DNA of 45,356 bases, taken from assembly GCF_002272015.1 (NCBI RefSeq), contig NZ_NPBY01000034.1:1-45356 (forward strand). Direction: 5' to 3'. Below the pieces are notes generated by a model. That model was given only the letters and a program-made list of their open reading frames with translations, was not told where the DNA came from and ran no database searches. Positions 8,852 to 17,328 of this stretch are shown piece by piece. The DNA is from Paenibacillus campinasensis (lineage in GTDB: Bacteria > Bacillota > Bacilli > Paenibacillales > Paenibacillaceae). The position numbers and the translations under genes are program-made. The first letter of the stretch is position 1. Every line of letters begins with the position of its first letter.

Positions 8852-9652
8852 ATGCATCATGTACATAATGCCCACTCATTGGATTATCACATCCCGGGCA
8901 CACTCGTGCTTGTCATAGGTGCAGCCCTGCTCGTGGCCTATATTGCAGCTGCGCGGGCCACCGGCCGGCATCTTAAGCGCTGGCCGGTGCTCCGCTCTAT
9001 CTGCTGGGCGCTGGGCTTGGCCAGCCTTGCCGCATCGCTCATCGGACCAGTGGCTAAGGAGGCTCACCATCAGTTTACCGCTCATATGACCGTACATCTG
9101 CTGCTCGGCATGATCGGGCCGCTGTTCATCGCCTTCTCCCGCCCGGTGACCTTGCTCCTGCGCACGCTCCGCACAAGCTCCGCACGGCGGCTAACCCGTC
9201 TGTTAAAAAGCCGTTATGTGCAAATCATAAGTCATCCCGTCATGGCGGCTTTGCTGAATATCGGCGGCCTGTGGGTTCTCTACACGACCGATTTATATGC
9301 GGCCATGCACGAATCGCGCTTCCTATATACTCTGATTCATATTCATGTGTTTCTGGCAGGGTATCTGTTCACCGCCTCCATCCTTGCCAATGAGCCGGCT
9401 CCCCACCGGTACCGGCTCCCGCTTCGGGTCATTGTGCTCATTCTCGCAGCGGCCGCACACAACATTTTGTCCAAGCACCTTTATGCCCACCCGCCTGTAG
9501 GTGTGCCTCTAGCTCAGGCAGAGACCGGCAGCATGCTGATGTATTATGGCGGAGATGCCGTGGACATTATGATGATGATCGCCCTCGGGTACCAGTGGTT
9601 CCGATCAGTTAGCAGGGAAAGCCCCGGCGGCAATCTCAAGCCGGCAGCCTGA
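8852..9652 (+). CDS. ctaG: Cytochrome oxidase assembly factor, CtaG family
   Basis: A 266-residue polytopic membrane protein of the caa3_CtaG family. Conserved His-rich elements include AHHQFTAHMTVHLLLGMIGPL, LIHIHVFLAGY and MMYYGGDAVDI-like YYGGDAVD near the C terminus. CtaG is needed to form active haem-copper oxidase, probably by delivering copper to the CuB site. CGGAGG lies eight bases before the ATG. It follows the DUF2243 gene and lies 2.2 kb from qoxABCD, its likely client. A 24-bp tandem duplication begins in the last codons and includes the stop. Confidence 0.88.
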   Translation: MHHVHNAHSLDYHIPGTLVLVIGAALLVAYIAAARATGRHLKRWPVLRSICWALGLASLAASLIGPVAKEAHHQFTAHMTVHLLLGMIGPLFIAFSRPVTLLLRTLRTSSARRLTRLLKSRYVQIISHPVMAALLNIGGLWVLYTTDLYAAMHESRFLYTLIHIHVFLAGYLFTASILANEPAPHRYRLPLRVIVLILAAAAHNILSKHLYAHPPVGVPLAQAETGSMLMYYGGDAVDIMMMIALGYQWFRSVSRESPGGNLKPAA

Positions 9653-9699
9653 GTATCGGGATGGCTTCCAGCCTGAGTATCGGGATGGCTTCCAGCCTG
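9645..9699. repeat. 24-bp tandem duplication across the ctaG stop codon
   Basis: A 24-base unit starting CAGCCTGAGTATC and ending GGCTTC is present at 9645-9668 and again at 9669-9692, followed by a seven-base third start (CAGCCTG, 9693-9699). The first copy carries the last ctaG codons and the TGA. The copies look identical, which points to recent slippage. Confidence 0.85.
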
Positions 9700-9748
9700 C
9701 CTATTCCGGATAGCCTTGTCCTAGTGCTTATGCCGGTTAAGCCTCTAA

Positions 9749-9772
9749 TTAATCGACCTCTTAATCGACCTC
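9749..9772. repeat. 12-bp tandem duplication across the kinase stop codon
   Basis: TTAATCGACCTC is present twice back to back (9749-9760 and 9761-9772). On the minus strand each copy reads Glu-Val-Asp-stop, so the duplication gives the histidine kinase a second, unused stop four codons after the first. It lies only 50 bases from the ctaG duplication. Confidence 0.85.
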
Positions 9773-11335
9773 GGTCACAATCGGAATCCGGACGGTAAAT
9801 GTTGTGCCCGTCCCCACTTCACTATCAACCATAATTCTCCCGCCATGATCCTCCACAATTTTTTGGCATACGGATAACCCAAGACCGGTGCCCTCTTCTT
9901 TAGTTGTATAGAAAGGCTCGAAAATTTGGGGCAGATCAGACGGGGGAATGCCCTTCCCCGTATCCGTTACCTGAATGACCGCCACCCTGCTCTCTTCTGT
10001 TAAAGAAAACGAAACATGCCCCGTCTTCTCCATCGCCTGGAACGCATTGCGAATCAAATTGATCAATAACTGAATAATTTTGTCCCGGTCCATGTTGGCT
10101 TTAATCTCCTGATCCGGCAAATCCAGTGAGAACGTATGCCCATAGGAGGCTGCCTCGGACTCGCACAAGGAGTATACCCGAATCATGCATCCGGACAACG
10201 ATTCCAGCTTCATGTTGCTGGCATGCGGCTTCGAGAACTGCAGGAATTCAGCCGTCAGTTCCCCAACGCGGGTAATCTCTCCCATAATGACATCGTACCA
10301 GGGCTTGATGTTGTAATTTTGAATTTTGGACAGCTGGATAAAGCCTTTGATGGAGGTGAGCGGATTGCGAATCTCGTGCGCCATGCCTGCCGCCAGCTCT
10401 CCGATCATCTTCATTTTTTCCGTACGGAACAGCTCGTCCTGCTCTCTTAGCCACACATTCCGACGCATCTGAAAAATCCGGTCCTCCGCCATCGTAATCA
10501 GCCCCTGGAACGTTGAAGCTTCATGCGGATAACAGGTAATGCTGTAACATACTTTGACCCCGATCGCGTCAAACTTAAACTTCTCGTCATCGATCACCGC
10601 CTGCTCGGTTAATAGAATCGCAAAGCGATCACCCGCATATCTTGAAGCGCCGATTAGATGCTCATCAAATCTGAGCTGAATGGCTTTGGCCATGCTGATC
10701 AGAATTTCGTTAGCGGTGGATATATCTTTGCCATTCAATGACTTGAAATTGTTAATGTCAAGCAGAACCAGCTGAAATGGCGTGCGGTACTCTACCAGTT
10801 CCTGAACCTTGTTCATATACCCATCATAATTCAGCAGTCCGGTCAAGACATCGTGGAAGGTGAGGAATTGCTTTTCTTTCCATAGCTTGCTCTTCTCATA
10901 CTCGAGCCGGTGAACGAAGTGGTAGGAGAACACAACGACGAGTGAGGAAATAAAGTCAAATACCGTTACGAGCAGGTTATAGCTGGTTGGCGGCATGTAC
11001 ACCTGCCGGATCAGCGAATATTGAAGCACAAGCAGAACGCTGATCGGCAGCGTTTCCTTTAAGCTCGCTTTTCGGTGGATCAGATGAATAATCAGGATGT
11101 AGTACAGCAGCACACACCAGTTCAGCTGGGTGGATAAATGAAACGCTCCCAAGAACAGAAACTGCCCATAACGGAGCCATTTGTACTTCCGGTCCAGAAC
11201 CATGCTGCCATAGAGAAGGATCGCCGTGAGGACCATGACGGGAATGTTGGAGCTATATCCGAGATATACAGAGGAGATCATAATAAATACCGAAATAACC
11301 GGAACAAATAGGAGCTTCATGATATTAAATGACAA
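9761..11335 (-). CDS. Membrane histidine kinase with degenerate GGDEF domain
   Basis: About 524 residues. Roughly residues 1-145 contain five or six hydrophobic helices. Residues 160-295 resemble a GGDEF domain (HDVLTGLLNYDGY, LVLLDINNFKSLN), but the signature reads AGDRF, so cyclase activity is unlikely. A HisKA domain follows (GMAHEIRNPLTSIKGFIQ, phospho-acceptor His about 320), then a complete HATPase (NLIRNAFQAM, DTGKGIPPSDL, GTGLGLSVC). The kinase part most resembles sporulation phosphorelay kinases. No response regulator is adjacent, which fits an orphan feeding a phosphorelay. I prefer the TTG at 11335, eight bases after AGGAG; a GTG at 11344 falls inside that site. Confidence 0.85.
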   Translation of the reverse strand: MSFNIMKLLFVPVISVFIMISSVYLGYSSNIPVMVLTAILLYGSMVLDRKYKWLRYGQFLFLGAFHLSTQLNWCVLLYYILIIHLIHRKASLKETLPISVLLVLQYSLIRQVYMPPTSYNLLVTVFDFISSLVVVFSYHFVHRLEYEKSKLWKEKQFLTFHDVLTGLLNYDGYMNKVQELVEYRTPFQLVLLDINNFKSLNGKDISTANEILISMAKAIQLRFDEHLIGASRYAGDRFAILLTEQAVIDDEKFKFDAIGVKVCYSITCYPHEASTFQGLITMAEDRIFQMRRNVWLREQDELFRTEKMKMIGELAAGMAHEIRNPLTSIKGFIQLSKIQNYNIKPWYDVIMGEITRVGELTAEFLQFSKPHASNMKLESLSGCMIRVYSLCESEAASYGHTFSLDLPDQEIKANMDRDKIIQLLINLIRNAFQAMEKTGHVSFSLTEESRVAVIQVTDTGKGIPPSDLPQIFEPFYTTKEEGTGLGLSVCQKIVEDHGGRIMVDSEVGTGTTFTVRIPIVTEVD

Positions 11336-11661
11336 CAGCACCACTCCTAATTCATCTATCCGCTAGGGAATTGCGCGCTTTCGTTCGATTTCCATTTCCA
11401 TTGAGAGGAATCTTTCACCAAATATGGTACACTATCTCCTCGGCTCTGAACAGATATAATTCGCAATCCAAGCGAAGATTTTAGGTATACCGACCTATAA
11501 AACTAGCAATATCCAAAACACCAATCTCCGTACGTGCCTCCCGCTATCCATCTCCCCCTCTTCCCCGGCTTTTCATCTTCACGAGCCCCACCCATCATTT
11601 GGGAAAAAAAATATGAAACTCCGCATACTTAGACAATCATATAGCATCCGGGGTGATCATG
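11336..11661. other. Divergent gap between kinase and ger operon
   Basis: About 325 bp without a coding frame, serving both the minus-strand kinase and the plus-strand germination operon. A TATAAT at 11455-11460 has no matching -35. A CATACTT (11624-11630) resembles a sigma-G -10, but the -35 position does not fit, so I assign no promoter. GGGGTGATC directly precedes the gerA start. Confidence 0.35.
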
Positions 11662-13167
11662 ATGGGCATCTTAACATCCATGCTGCGCAAAGTGCTGTTC
11701 AATCCGTTAAACGAGACGAACAAGGATCAGGACCATAACCATAACGAGGATAAGCCGGAACAGAACGCCTCCGCCGATCTCCAGCACATTCTGGATCAAT
11801 TCAAGCGAAGTGCCGATCTGATCCATCATCGATACCCGCGTGAAGGCCTGGATGTCATATATTTCAGTCATATGATCAATGAGGACAAGCTTCAACGGGA
11901 CCTGCTCCCTCCTCTGCTTGCTGCACCGGCGGCCGATATCATACTGAATGAACAATCTCAATTCCAACAGGTGCAAAATGCGAAGGATTGTGTCACAGGA
12001 ATTCTATCCGGCAACGCCGCCATCTTCTATAACAACGTGGCTTATTTGGCAGATGTTACGCTCCCTGCCTCCCGATCCGTGGAGGAATCCGAGAGCGAGT
12101 CCATCATCAATGGTCCCCATGAAGCTTTTAACGAGAATGCGCTCACCAATCTGTCATTAATCCGCAAGCGAGTGCGCAGCTCTCATCTGAAGGTGATTCA
12201 TTTATCCGTCGGGGAGATAAGCAAGACCGATTGTTATGTCCTGTATATGGAAGATATCGCGAATGAAGATTATTTGTCCGAGCTGATCAGACGAATCAAA
12301 AATGTGGAAATCGATGCGATCCATGATACGAACATGCTGCTGCAATGCATCGATGACAATCCCTATTCGATGTTTCCCCAGTATATGACTACCGAGCGGC
12401 CGGACACCATCGCTTCCAAGCTCGTATCGGGAAAAATCGTCTGCTTGGTTGACGGAAGTCCGTCTCTGCTCAGCGCGCCATCATCTTTCTTTGAGTTTTT
12501 TGCTTCGGCCGACGATTACTATCAACGCTGGGCTATCGGGACGGCTACCCTGTTCTTGCGGTTTATGGCGCTCGTCATTACCGTAACATTTACCGCGCTG
12601 TATGTGTCGATTACGTCGTTTCATTACGAGATGATCCCGGAGAATCTTATCCTGACGCTGACCACATCCAGAAGCAGGGTACCTTTCCCCCCTATTATCG
12701 AGGCGCTCCTGATGGAGACAACCATTGAGCTCCTCCGGGAAGCAGGCGCCCGGCTGCCGACCAAGATCGGCCAGACGATCGGTATCGTAGGCGGTATTGT
12801 CATCGGTCAGGCCGCTGTGCAGGCGGGGCTGACCAGCAATGTTCTGATCATATCCGTCGCCTCCTCGGCGATCGCTTCCTTTGTCATTCCAAGCTACATT
12901 ATGAGCGCTGCCTTTCGCCTGTTTCGCTTTGGTCTGATTTGTCTGGCCGGTCTCTGGGGGAACCTGGGTCTTGTGATCGGTATCGCCTATATGGTCATCC
13001 ATCTAAGCGGCTTGACTAGCCTTGGCAGCTCCTATTTGACGCCGGTGGCACCGTTTCAGCCCTACGATTGGAGAGATGTATTCTTCCGGTTCCCATTCCG
13101 CCTGCTGAACCGGCGGCCAACGCAGAACCGGGCACAGAATAAGACAAGACAAAAAATGAAAAGGTGA
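11662..13167 (+). CDS. GerA-type germinant receptor subunit A
   Basis: About 501 residues. A long hydrophilic cytoplasmic N-terminal half carries GNAAIFYNN and, after it, RVRSSHLKVIHLSVGE. The membrane half contains the family motifs MIPENLILTL, PPIIEALLMETTIELLREAG and KIGQTIGIVGGIVIGQAAV. Subunit A of GerA-family receptors sits in the inner spore membrane and, with subunits B and C, triggers germination on binding nutrients. I place the start at the ATG at 11662, six bases after GGGGTG; an ATG three bases earlier is possible, and a GTG at 11653 lies in the binding site. First gene of a three-gene operon; its germinant is unknown. Confidence 0.92.
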   Translation: MGILTSMLRKVLFNPLNETNKDQDHNHNEDKPEQNASADLQHILDQFKRSADLIHHRYPREGLDVIYFSHMINEDKLQRDLLPPLLAAPAADIILNEQSQFQQVQNAKDCVTGILSGNAAIFYNNVAYLADVTLPASRSVEESESESIINGPHEAFNENALTNLSLIRKRVRSSHLKVIHLSVGEISKTDCYVLYMEDIANEDYLSELIRRIKNVEIDAIHDTNMLLQCIDDNPYSMFPQYMTTERPDTIASKLVSGKIVCLVDGSPSLLSAPSSFFEFFASADDYYQRWAIGTATLFLRFMALVITVTFTALYVSITSFHYEMIPENLILTLTTSRSRVPFPPIIEALLMETTIELLREAGARLPTKIGQTIGIVGGIVIGQAAVQAGLTSNVLIISVASSAIASFVIPSYIMSAAFRLFRFGLICLAGLWGNLGLVIGIAYMVIHLSGLTSLGSSYLTPVAPFQPYDWRDVFFRFPFRLLNRRPTQNRAQNKTRQKMKR

Positions 13168-13172
13168 CCAAG

Positions 13173-14255
13173 TTGAAGGAAAAACTCTCCTTTTTTCACG
13201 TGATGATCCTGACTTATATGATCCAGACCGGTGTCGTGGTCTTCAGCATCACTCATCTGGAGGCGCTGCATTTTGGAACGAATGGCTGGCTTATGGCGCT
13301 GTTTACCTCGCTTGTCGTTCTCGTGAACCTGATGCTGATCGCCATCGTGCACCGGATGTCGAATGGAAGATCCATCTTTGAAATATTGGAGAAGAGCATT
13401 CCGAAGTTCATCCTGTTCCCTATTTATTTGGGTCTGGCGGCTCTGTGGTCGATGATCGGCTGTCTCGTAGCCAAAGAGTACGTGCTTATTTTTCAAATGT
13501 ATGCTTTCCCTACAACCAGTCCGATGGTATTCAAGGTCGCGATTGATATCCTTGCCTTTCTATTAGTGATCAAAGGCGTCTATAACATTTCCAAAGCTTC
13601 AACCGTTTTCTTCTTCTCTACAATCTGGATGAATCTGCTCGTGTTCAAAGCGCTGGACGATATTAAACTGGAGCGGCTGACCACCTTTCTCTTTAAAGAG
13701 GGCGGGGATATGTTCACCGGCTTTTTGAACATTTATATCGCGTATATCGGCTATGAGCTTAGCCTTCTTCTGTTCCCGTACGTGAACAAAAAAACAAAGC
13801 TGATGAAGGCTGTCATGTACGGCCATCTGATTCGAACCTTTTTCTATTTGATGCTCGGGATCGTTTCTTATGGGATTGCGGGCCATAATTTGCTCAAGAA
13901 AATGCTGTTTCCCTTACTTGATCTGCTGGCGTATATCAAGCTGCCCTTTATCGAACGGGTCGAGAATCTATTCTATGGGTTCTTCCTGTTCACGACGCTG
14001 ATCACGCTGGTTATGTACTATTGGGCGGCAGGCGAGAGCACCTTGAGAATTTTTCCGAAACTGAAAAGCAGTGTGCATTATTTTGTGATTATCCTCTGCT
14101 CCCTCATCGTCTCGACAGTCCCTGTCGCCCTCGATCAGGTTCTTCGAGTTCTCTATCTGCTCGGATGCGCCCAGATCGTCATTGCTTTCCTGTTGCCGGT
14201 TATCCTTATTCTGCTGCTCCTTATCCAACGAAGAAAGGTGGTGAAGCACGGATGA
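13173..14255 (+). CDS. GerB-type germinant receptor subunit B (permease-like)
   Basis: About 360 residues with ten predicted transmembrane helices, of the amino acid permease-like GerAB family, which binds the germinant within the membrane. The N terminus after the TTG (KEKLSFFHVMILTYMIQTG) is typical for the family. TTG at 13173 is spaced well from AAAAGGTGA; the alternative GTG at 13164 overlaps the binding site and the end of subunit A. The gene ends with a four-base ATGA overlap with the subunit C gene. Confidence 0.9.
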   Translation: MKEKLSFFHVMILTYMIQTGVVVFSITHLEALHFGTNGWLMALFTSLVVLVNLMLIAIVHRMSNGRSIFEILEKSIPKFILFPIYLGLAALWSMIGCLVAKEYVLIFQMYAFPTTSPMVFKVAIDILAFLLVIKGVYNISKASTVFFFSTIWMNLLVFKALDDIKLERLTTFLFKEGGDMFTGFLNIYIAYIGYELSLLLFPYVNKKTKLMKAVMYGHLIRTFFYLMLGIVSYGIAGHNLLKKMLFPLLDLLAYIKLPFIERVENLFYGFFLFTTLITLVMYYWAAGESTLRIFPKLKSSVHYFVIILCSLIVSTVPVALDQVLRVLYLLGCAQIVIAFLLPVILILLLLIQRRKVVKHG

Positions 14256-15352
14256 AGAAGGCGATCCTGTGTGTTATTCTGTGTTTCAGCTTGACGGCAT
14301 CTGGCTGTGCGGCTGACTCGCGTATATTGGAGGATCTCGGCATGGTTCAGACCACGAGCTATGACCTGCTGCCAGACGGCATGCTGAGCATCACCGCCTC
14401 TATTCCGATGGCTGACCCCGAAGCCTCTGCCAAGCGGGAAGTCTTGACGGTGGTTGCTGAGAACACCAAGAATGGCCGGATTAAAATGTCCCGAGAAACC
14501 CAGCTCATATTGGTCAGCGGACAGATACGGAACGCGCTGTACGGATTGTCGATGGCAAAAAAAGGGATCTACCGCTATATGGATACACTCATTAGAGACC
14601 CTTCCATATCGCCGGAGTTAAAGATCAGTATCGTAGAAGGCAATGCCGGGGAGCTTCTGAGGAAGGACTATGACCAGCACCCGAGAACCGGGAAATATAT
14701 CGACCACCTGCTGGAGAAGGAATCCTCGTGGCAGACCATTCCCCGGGTGACCATCCTTAGCTTCCTGCGGGACTTGTTTGACGATGGCATCGACCCGATC
14801 ACCCCTATTATCAAAGATATGGGGAACAGCATTAAGATCAACGGCATCGCCCTGTTCCAGGACGATCGCTATGTTGCCAAGATCCCTGCAGATGATACGA
14901 TGATTTTTGCGTTTCTGAAAGGCAGTTTTAAGGAAGGCGAGATCAATGTAGATCTTTCGGAGAACGGAGACAAGAAGGAATACGCCATGCTCAGCTCGCT
15001 TGTCAGCGGAAGAAAGCTAAAGGTGAGTTACCATAATCAGCAGATTAAAGTCCGCTGTGAGATCAAAATTATGTGCTCCATTCTGGAATTTCTCGGTGAT
15101 CTGGAGATTAGCAATGAACAGGATCGGAATAAGCTGGAGCGCCGCATCTCCGACAAGCTTACCCGTAAAGCGGACAGCATGATCGCGCTGCTAAAGCAGC
15201 ACAAAGTGGACAGCCTCGGCCTCGGATCGGCTGTGCGCAATAAGATCGGTTACGCCAACTGGAAGAAGATGAATTGGCGCGAAGAATTTCCTCATGTTGA
15301 AGTGGAGAATAAGATTAAAGTGGTCATTAAGGATTTCGGGGAAGTTCGTTAG
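14252..15352 (+). CDS. Ger(x)C-type germination lipoprotein, subunit C
   Basis: 366 residues. A signal peptide ends in the lipobox LTASGC (Cys about residue 19). The body follows the Ger(x)C family, with an N-terminal domain containing SRILEDLGMVQTTSYDLL and a C-terminal domain ending in a lysine-rich strand. Subunit C is the membrane-anchored lipoprotein of the receptor, outside the inner spore membrane. The ATG overlaps the stop of subunit B and follows GAAAGGTGG. The frame is open far upstream, inside the permease gene, but without a start signal. Confidence 0.92.
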   Translation: MKKAILCVILCFSLTASGCAADSRILEDLGMVQTTSYDLLPDGMLSITASIPMADPEASAKREVLTVVAENTKNGRIKMSRETQLILVSGQIRNALYGLSMAKKGIYRYMDTLIRDPSISPELKISIVEGNAGELLRKDYDQHPRTGKYIDHLLEKESSWQTIPRVTILSFLRDLFDDGIDPITPIIKDMGNSIKINGIALFQDDRYVAKIPADDTMIFAFLKGSFKEGEINVDLSENGDKKEYAMLSSLVSGRKLKVSYHNQQIKVRCEIKIMCSILEFLGDLEISNEQDRNKLERRISDKLTRKADSMIALLKQHKVDSLGLGSAVRNKIGYANWKKMNWREEFPHVEVENKIKVVIKDFGEVR

Positions 15353-15393
15353 GCTGCGTGAAGAGCGGCAACGCCTCTGCCTTGTGTTCATTA

Positions 15394-15432
15394 CAGGTGC
15401 CCCGAATGGATCGTTTGCTGCCGGGACACCTG
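15394..15432. terminator. Hairpin between convergent gerC and HD-domain gene
   Basis: CAGGTGCCCCG (15394-15404) pairs with CGGGACACCTG (15422-15432) with one mismatch around a 17-base loop. It lies in the 86-bp gap where the two genes converge. There is no clear T-run on either strand, so its role as a bidirectional terminator is a guess. Confidence 0.4.
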
Positions 15433-15438
15433 CGATAT

Positions 15439-17253
15439 CTAGCTGGATTTAGGCTTATCCAGATGGTCGGACAGACGCATCACAGCTTCCTGCAAAGACG
15501 CCTGCTGCCTGGCATACATCCGCTCCAGGTCCTGCATCTTCTTCAACTGCTCGGTAAATTCATCGATGTTGGCATGGCAGTCATCCGGCAGCAGCCGGTA
15601 CAGGCTTGAAGGATCCAGCTGCTCCAGCTCCTGGAGCAGCCTCCGCTCGTGATCCCTGCTCTCCGCCAGCTCGATGGCGGCTGTTCGAAGCGTGGCACAA
15701 TGCCGGATGCGCGGCTCATCATCTGGAATGGCGGCGAGCGCAGCATCGGAGAGCGAGATGCTGTAATGGCGCATCGCGTCCAGATGGCCGGTATACCGGA
15801 ATTTCCCCTGCCGGATCAATTGCCGTACCCGGTAGGCAATGAACGTATCAGAAATGTATTGATCGGCCTTTCCGATCACCTCCCCGATCACCCGTGCCGA
15901 TTTAAGGAACCTGCCGTCCCTGGCTCCGATGGCATCCGCACACGCAAGTATGAAAGCATCATAATGGGACTCCTCGACCGTACACAGCTGTCCGTCCAGA
16001 ACAATGCGAAGGCAGCCATCTTCAAGCAGCAGGCGCTCCCAGTCTGCACGAAGGTCCGACTTCGCCTGCAGCGTCAGCTTCACAGGTCCGTCTTCTAGGA
16101 GCGGCTCAAGCTTATCCGGCACGATCTCACCGGTCCGCCTGTAATCGATCTGCGGGTACAGATCGGACAACATACGCCCGGGATTCACAACGAAGACCTC
16201 GGCCTCATCCGGAAGCAGTGTCATTAGACGTCGCAACCCCAGCTGTTCGGAAGCGGAGTCGCTGGCCCAGATGACGCATTCGGTATCCTTCCATTGATCG
16301 GGCCAGGTTAGCCAGGCTGCTGTCGAATCAATCAGCATCAACCTCGTCCCATCATGTTCCTCCTCCGATACGGCGAAGCGGGACAGCAGCCAATGATGAC
16401 GCTCCTGGAGTTCCGTTCCCTCACGCCCTCTCGGCAGCGGGCCCACCATGAAATCATCCGGCAGGGCAATCACCATTTCCCCCTGACGGTTCCGATTCCG
16501 CAGAGCCAGCCGCAGCGATCCGGCTGCCGATTCATCAAACGTTACATGAACCCGGGCTATCGCGCTCCGATGAAGCGGGGATTCCAGCAGATAGCGCTCA
16601 TTGCCGAAGCCCCATTCCTTATCAAACCCGTTCAGAAACAGCTCCATCAGCTGATGCCTGCCCGCAGCCAGCATGCGTCCGGTATCCGTATTCATGCGAT
16701 CTTTAAGCTTTAGGAGCTTCTCACTGAAATGATTGATGGCTGTACTCTTCTCATGCCGATATTGATCCCGGGTCATCCCTTCTCTTACCGGTATAGCCGG
16801 ATCGTATATCCCCTGTCCTTTCCATCCCGAATATGCAAAGGTTCTCGCGATCCCGATAACGCCCAGCGCATCCAGTCGGTCCGCATCCTGCACAATGGCG
16901 CCCTCCAGCGTCTTCATCGCCTGCCCTGAACCCCCGGCAAACGACATCGTCCCGATAATGTCCAGCACATGCTCCCGGTCCGCTGGTGCTGTTCCCGCTT
17001 CTTCAAGCCAGCGCTGGACTCGGTGTAATCCTACCTCCTTCGAAGCATTCAGCTTCTCATCCGCCACATCATGCAGCAGCGAGGCCAGCTCGCATAGGTA
17101 GGCATCTGCCCCCTCCATCACCGAGAGCAATCGTGAAAGACGGGTGACGCGCATAACATGCCACCAGTCATGACCGCTGCTGTCCTGTTCATGTACAGCC
17201 CGGGCAAAACGTGCCGCCTCCCGAATGATTCGTTCCTGGTTTGCGTTTCGCAC
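15439..17253 (-). CDS. HD phosphohydrolase fused to DUF1835/DUF3658-like domains
   Basis: About 604 residues. Residues 1-215 are an HD metal-dependent phosphohydrolase like YpgQ/YedJ, with GHDWWHVMRVTRL, LASLLHDVADEKL and VQDADRLDALG, and family-typical GWKGQGIYDP. From about residue 235 the sequence resembles DUF1835 (VHVTFDESAAGSLRLAL, ALPDDFMVGPL). Around 470-570 it resembles DUF3658 (IGEVIGKADQYISDTFIAYR, then a charged tail with LEQLDPSS). The frame is unbroken, so this is a true fusion and not two genes. I chose the GTG at 17253, seven bases after GGGAGG. The HD part probably cleaves nucleotides; the function of the C-terminal half is unknown. Confidence 0.82.
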   Translation of the reverse strand: MRNANQERIIREAARFARAVHEQDSSGHDWWHVMRVTRLSRLLSVMEGADAYLCELASLLHDVADEKLNASKEVGLHRVQRWLEEAGTAPADREHVLDIIGTMSFAGGSGQAMKTLEGAIVQDADRLDALGVIGIARTFAYSGWKGQGIYDPAIPVREGMTRDQYRHEKSTAINHFSEKLLKLKDRMNTDTGRMLAAGRHQLMELFLNGFDKEWGFGNERYLLESPLHRSAIARVHVTFDESAAGSLRLALRNRNRQGEMVIALPDDFMVGPLPRGREGTELQERHHWLLSRFAVSEEEHDGTRLMLIDSTAAWLTWPDQWKDTECVIWASDSASEQLGLRRLMTLLPDEAEVFVVNPGRMLSDLYPQIDYRRTGEIVPDKLEPLLEDGPVKLTLQAKSDLRADWERLLLEDGCLRIVLDGQLCTVEESHYDAFILACADAIGARDGRFLKSARVIGEVIGKADQYISDTFIAYRVRQLIRQGKFRYTGHLDAMRHYSISLSDAALAAIPDDEPRIRHCATLRTAAIELAESRDHERRLLQELEQLDPSSLYRLLPDDCHANIDEFTEQLKKMQDLERMYARQQASLQEAVMRLSDHLDKPKSS

Positions 17254-17328
17254 GTGGCAACCTCCCTTCTTCTCCATCAAGCGAATCATCATTCTGTCAT
17301 ACCTAATCCATCACTGTTCTGAACCGGA

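Noticed and set aside
11600..11650. A sigma-G promoter before the ger operon
   Set aside because: A CATACTT -10-like string exists but no -35 matches at 17-18 bp; the call would be forced.
14021..14251. An upstream extension of the germination lipoprotein gene
   Set aside because: It runs inside the permease gene, and the real signal peptide starts at 14252.
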